Below are positions 6,690-7,455 of a stretch of 7,455 bases of DNA, piece by piece. The stretch comes from Candidatus Heimdallarchaeota archaeon. GTDB taxonomy: Archaea; Asgardarchaeota; Heimdallarchaeia; Heimdallarchaeales; Heimdallarchaeaceae. The notes under the pieces are model-generated. The model ran no database searches. It was given only the letters and a program-made list of their open reading frames with translations, and had not been told where the DNA came from. A program made the position numbers and the translations under genes. The stretch's first letter is position 1; each line of letters begins with the position of its first letter. The stretch lies in contig JAUVXQ010000054.1 in assembly GCA_030603505.1 (NCBI GenBank), positions 1 to 7,455 of the forward strand. The letters run 5' to 3'.

Positions 6690-7208
6690 ATGAAAAGTCA
6701 AACCATAAAAAAAGTCGTCCTAATCGGTGATGCAAGAGTAGGTAAAACATCGCTTATTAAACGCTTTGTGACAGGTCTCTTTAACCCAACATACCAAATA
6801 ACCTTAGGAACAACCATAATGAAAAAAGATGTTGAGTACGCAGATAGAACTGTTACACTAAGTCTATGGGATGTAGGAGGGCAAGAAGTATTCAAACAAA
6901 TAAGAAGCAAATATTATTATGGTAGTGAGGGAGCTTTAGCAGTTTGTGACGCTTCTAAGAGGGTTACATTCGAAAATCTCACATCTTGGGTTGATTCTTT
7001 TAGAGAAGTTGTCGGTGATCAACCTATTGTTTTTATAGCAAATAAAAACGATTTAGCAGAACTAGAAGTCTCAGAAAAAGATATGAAACAAATAGTTGAA
7101 AAACACAAAAACGCAACTTTTCTTTTTACTTCGGCAAAAAGTGGAAATAATGCGGAAACGGCTTTCAAGACCATAGTTAATATGATGATTGAAAAAGAGG
7201 AAAAATAG
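6690..7208 (+). CDS. Ras/Rab/Arf-superfamily small GTPase
   Basis: 172 residues, a single minimal G domain. G1/P-loop GDARVGKTS (13-21), probable G2 Thr38 (TLG), G3 WDVGGQE (60-66), G4 NKND (118-121), G5 TSAK (147-150): all elements for GTP binding and hydrolysis are present, including Gln65 at the catalytic glutamine position. The P-loop and the FENLTSW segment are Rab/Ras-like, whereas GGQ in switch II is Arf/Ran-adjacent (Rabs have AGQ). The protein ends in EKEEK with no cysteine, so C-terminal prenylation is excluded, and residue 2 is Lys, so N-terminal myristoylation is too. It is therefore cytosolic or recruited by partners. Such GTPases are abundant in Asgard archaea; bacterial MglA-like and Rup types are the alternative. 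ATG 6690 is the only sensible start before the P-loop. The gene is followed within 5 nt by the end of a convergent gene. Confidence 0.94.
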   Translation: MKSQTIKKVVLIGDARVGKTSLIKRFVTGLFNPTYQITLGTTIMKKDVEYADRTVTLSLWDVGGQEVFKQIRSKYYYGSEGALAVCDASKRVTFENLTSWVDSFREVVGDQPIVFIANKNDLAELEVSEKDMKQIVEKHKNATFLFTSAKSGNNAETAFKTIVNMMIEKEEK

Positions 7209-7239
7209 CTCTTTTATAAATATTCTTCGATTTCTTTTC
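7209..7239 (+). terminator. T-rich stretch after the GTPase gene
   Basis: Starts at the GTPase stop and contains several T-tracts (TTTT at 7212, TTT..TTTT at 7230-7237) without a hairpin, the form of archaeal intrinsic terminators. It overlaps the 3' end of the convergent gene, so the T content may simply reflect AT-rich coding sequence. Confidence 0.25.
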
Positions 7240-7455
7240 GTATAAGATAAAGAGATAAGGTTAATTCACCAAGGCAACCTATTTCGCTAATTTTATCAAA
7301 ATAGATAGCTGTACCATGATCTAAATCTTTCTTTGATAAACCCGGTTCAGCTCCCCCATAAACGAGAAGAATGGTTTTTCCATCAGAGTACGATTCACTT
7401 ATGGACTTGGAATCAAATATTTCTTTGGAAAAGGGACGACGTATAAAAAGATAAA
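7214..7455 (-). CDS. C-terminal fragment of a convergent gene, possibly a SPOUT-type RNA methyltransferase
   Basis: On the minus strand one frame is open from the right window edge to TAA (complement of 7214-7216), giving the last 79 residues; the other two minus-strand frames stop early. The peptide has a beta-strand/loop KTILLVYGGAEPGLSKKDL (26-44), then AIYF (49-52), then IGCLGELTLSLYLI (58-71) and a charged helical end. The G-x-E-x-x-GLS loop followed by an IG...(S/T)L-x-(L/V)S-containing helix resembles motifs 2 and 3 of trefoil-knot SPOUT methyltransferases, but the catalytic N-terminal half is missing and the match is by eye, so this is a suggestion only. The coding call itself is supported by the open frame, a plausible hydrophobic/charged pattern and the tight tail-to-tail spacing (5 nt) with the GTPase gene. 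Confidence 0.6.
   Translation of the reverse strand, partial: YLFIRRPFSKEIFDSKSISESYSDGKTILLVYGGAEPGLSKKDLDHGTAIYFDKISEIGCLGELTLSLYLIRKEIEEYL

Noticed and set aside
6335..6910. Minus-strand open frames inside the MEMO and GTPase genes (6335-6556, 6698-6910)
   Set aside because: Antisense to conserved motifs of both proteins; no independent coding signal.
1..7455. CRISPR arrays, tRNA or rRNA genes, insertion sequences
   Set aside because: No regularly spaced direct repeats, no cloverleaf or rRNA-like GC-rich blocks, no transposase motifs or terminal inverted repeats were seen; nearly all of the window is explained by the listed genes.

Overview
AT-rich, densely coding window, most likely from an archaeon and plausibly an Asgard-type lineage. 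The evidence is a Ras/Rab/Arf-like small GTPase beside a MEMO1-family protein, TATA-like boxes at archaeal spacing, and a helicase tail of the archaeal/bacterial Lhr type. No rRNA or universal marker is present, so the lineage is an inference.

Layout. (1) nt 1-3308, plus strand: 3' part of a large gene. The reading frame is open to the left edge and gives at least 1101 residues. The first residues carry a PSPFA motif like that following the ATPase core in Lhr-type DNA helicases. After it come three winged-helix (WH) segments and two copies of a roughly 365-395-residue Lhr C-terminal-domain-like unit. (2) nt 3309-5678, plus: a 789-residue protein with no helicase motifs, made of two more copies of the same unit. 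It starts immediately after the stop codon of gene 1 and in the same reading frame, so one TAA separates the two proteins. (3) nt 5776-6618, plus: MEMO1/AmmeMemoRadiSam-B-like protein with its metal-site residues intact. (4) nt 6690-7208, plus: 172-residue small GTPase with all G motifs and an Arf-like WDVGGQE switch II. (5) nt 7214-7455, minus: C-terminal 79 residues of a convergent gene, perhaps a SPOUT-type RNA methyltransferase.

How the genes may work together. Genes 1 and 2 look like one nucleic-acid-processing unit: an Lhr helicase whose C-terminal WH/beta-barrel region has been amplified to four units spread over two abutting ORFs. In bacterial Lhr this region is a tandem WH array with an AlkZ/YcaQ-like fold that drives oligomer formation, so the second protein may be a helicase-free partner of the first. 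The MEMO and GTPase genes each have their own TATA-like box and are probably transcribed separately. Both are families better known from eukaryotic cell biology, but nothing here shows that they act together.

The strongest item for follow-up is the fourfold, in-frame, stop-split repeat array in genes 1 and 2.
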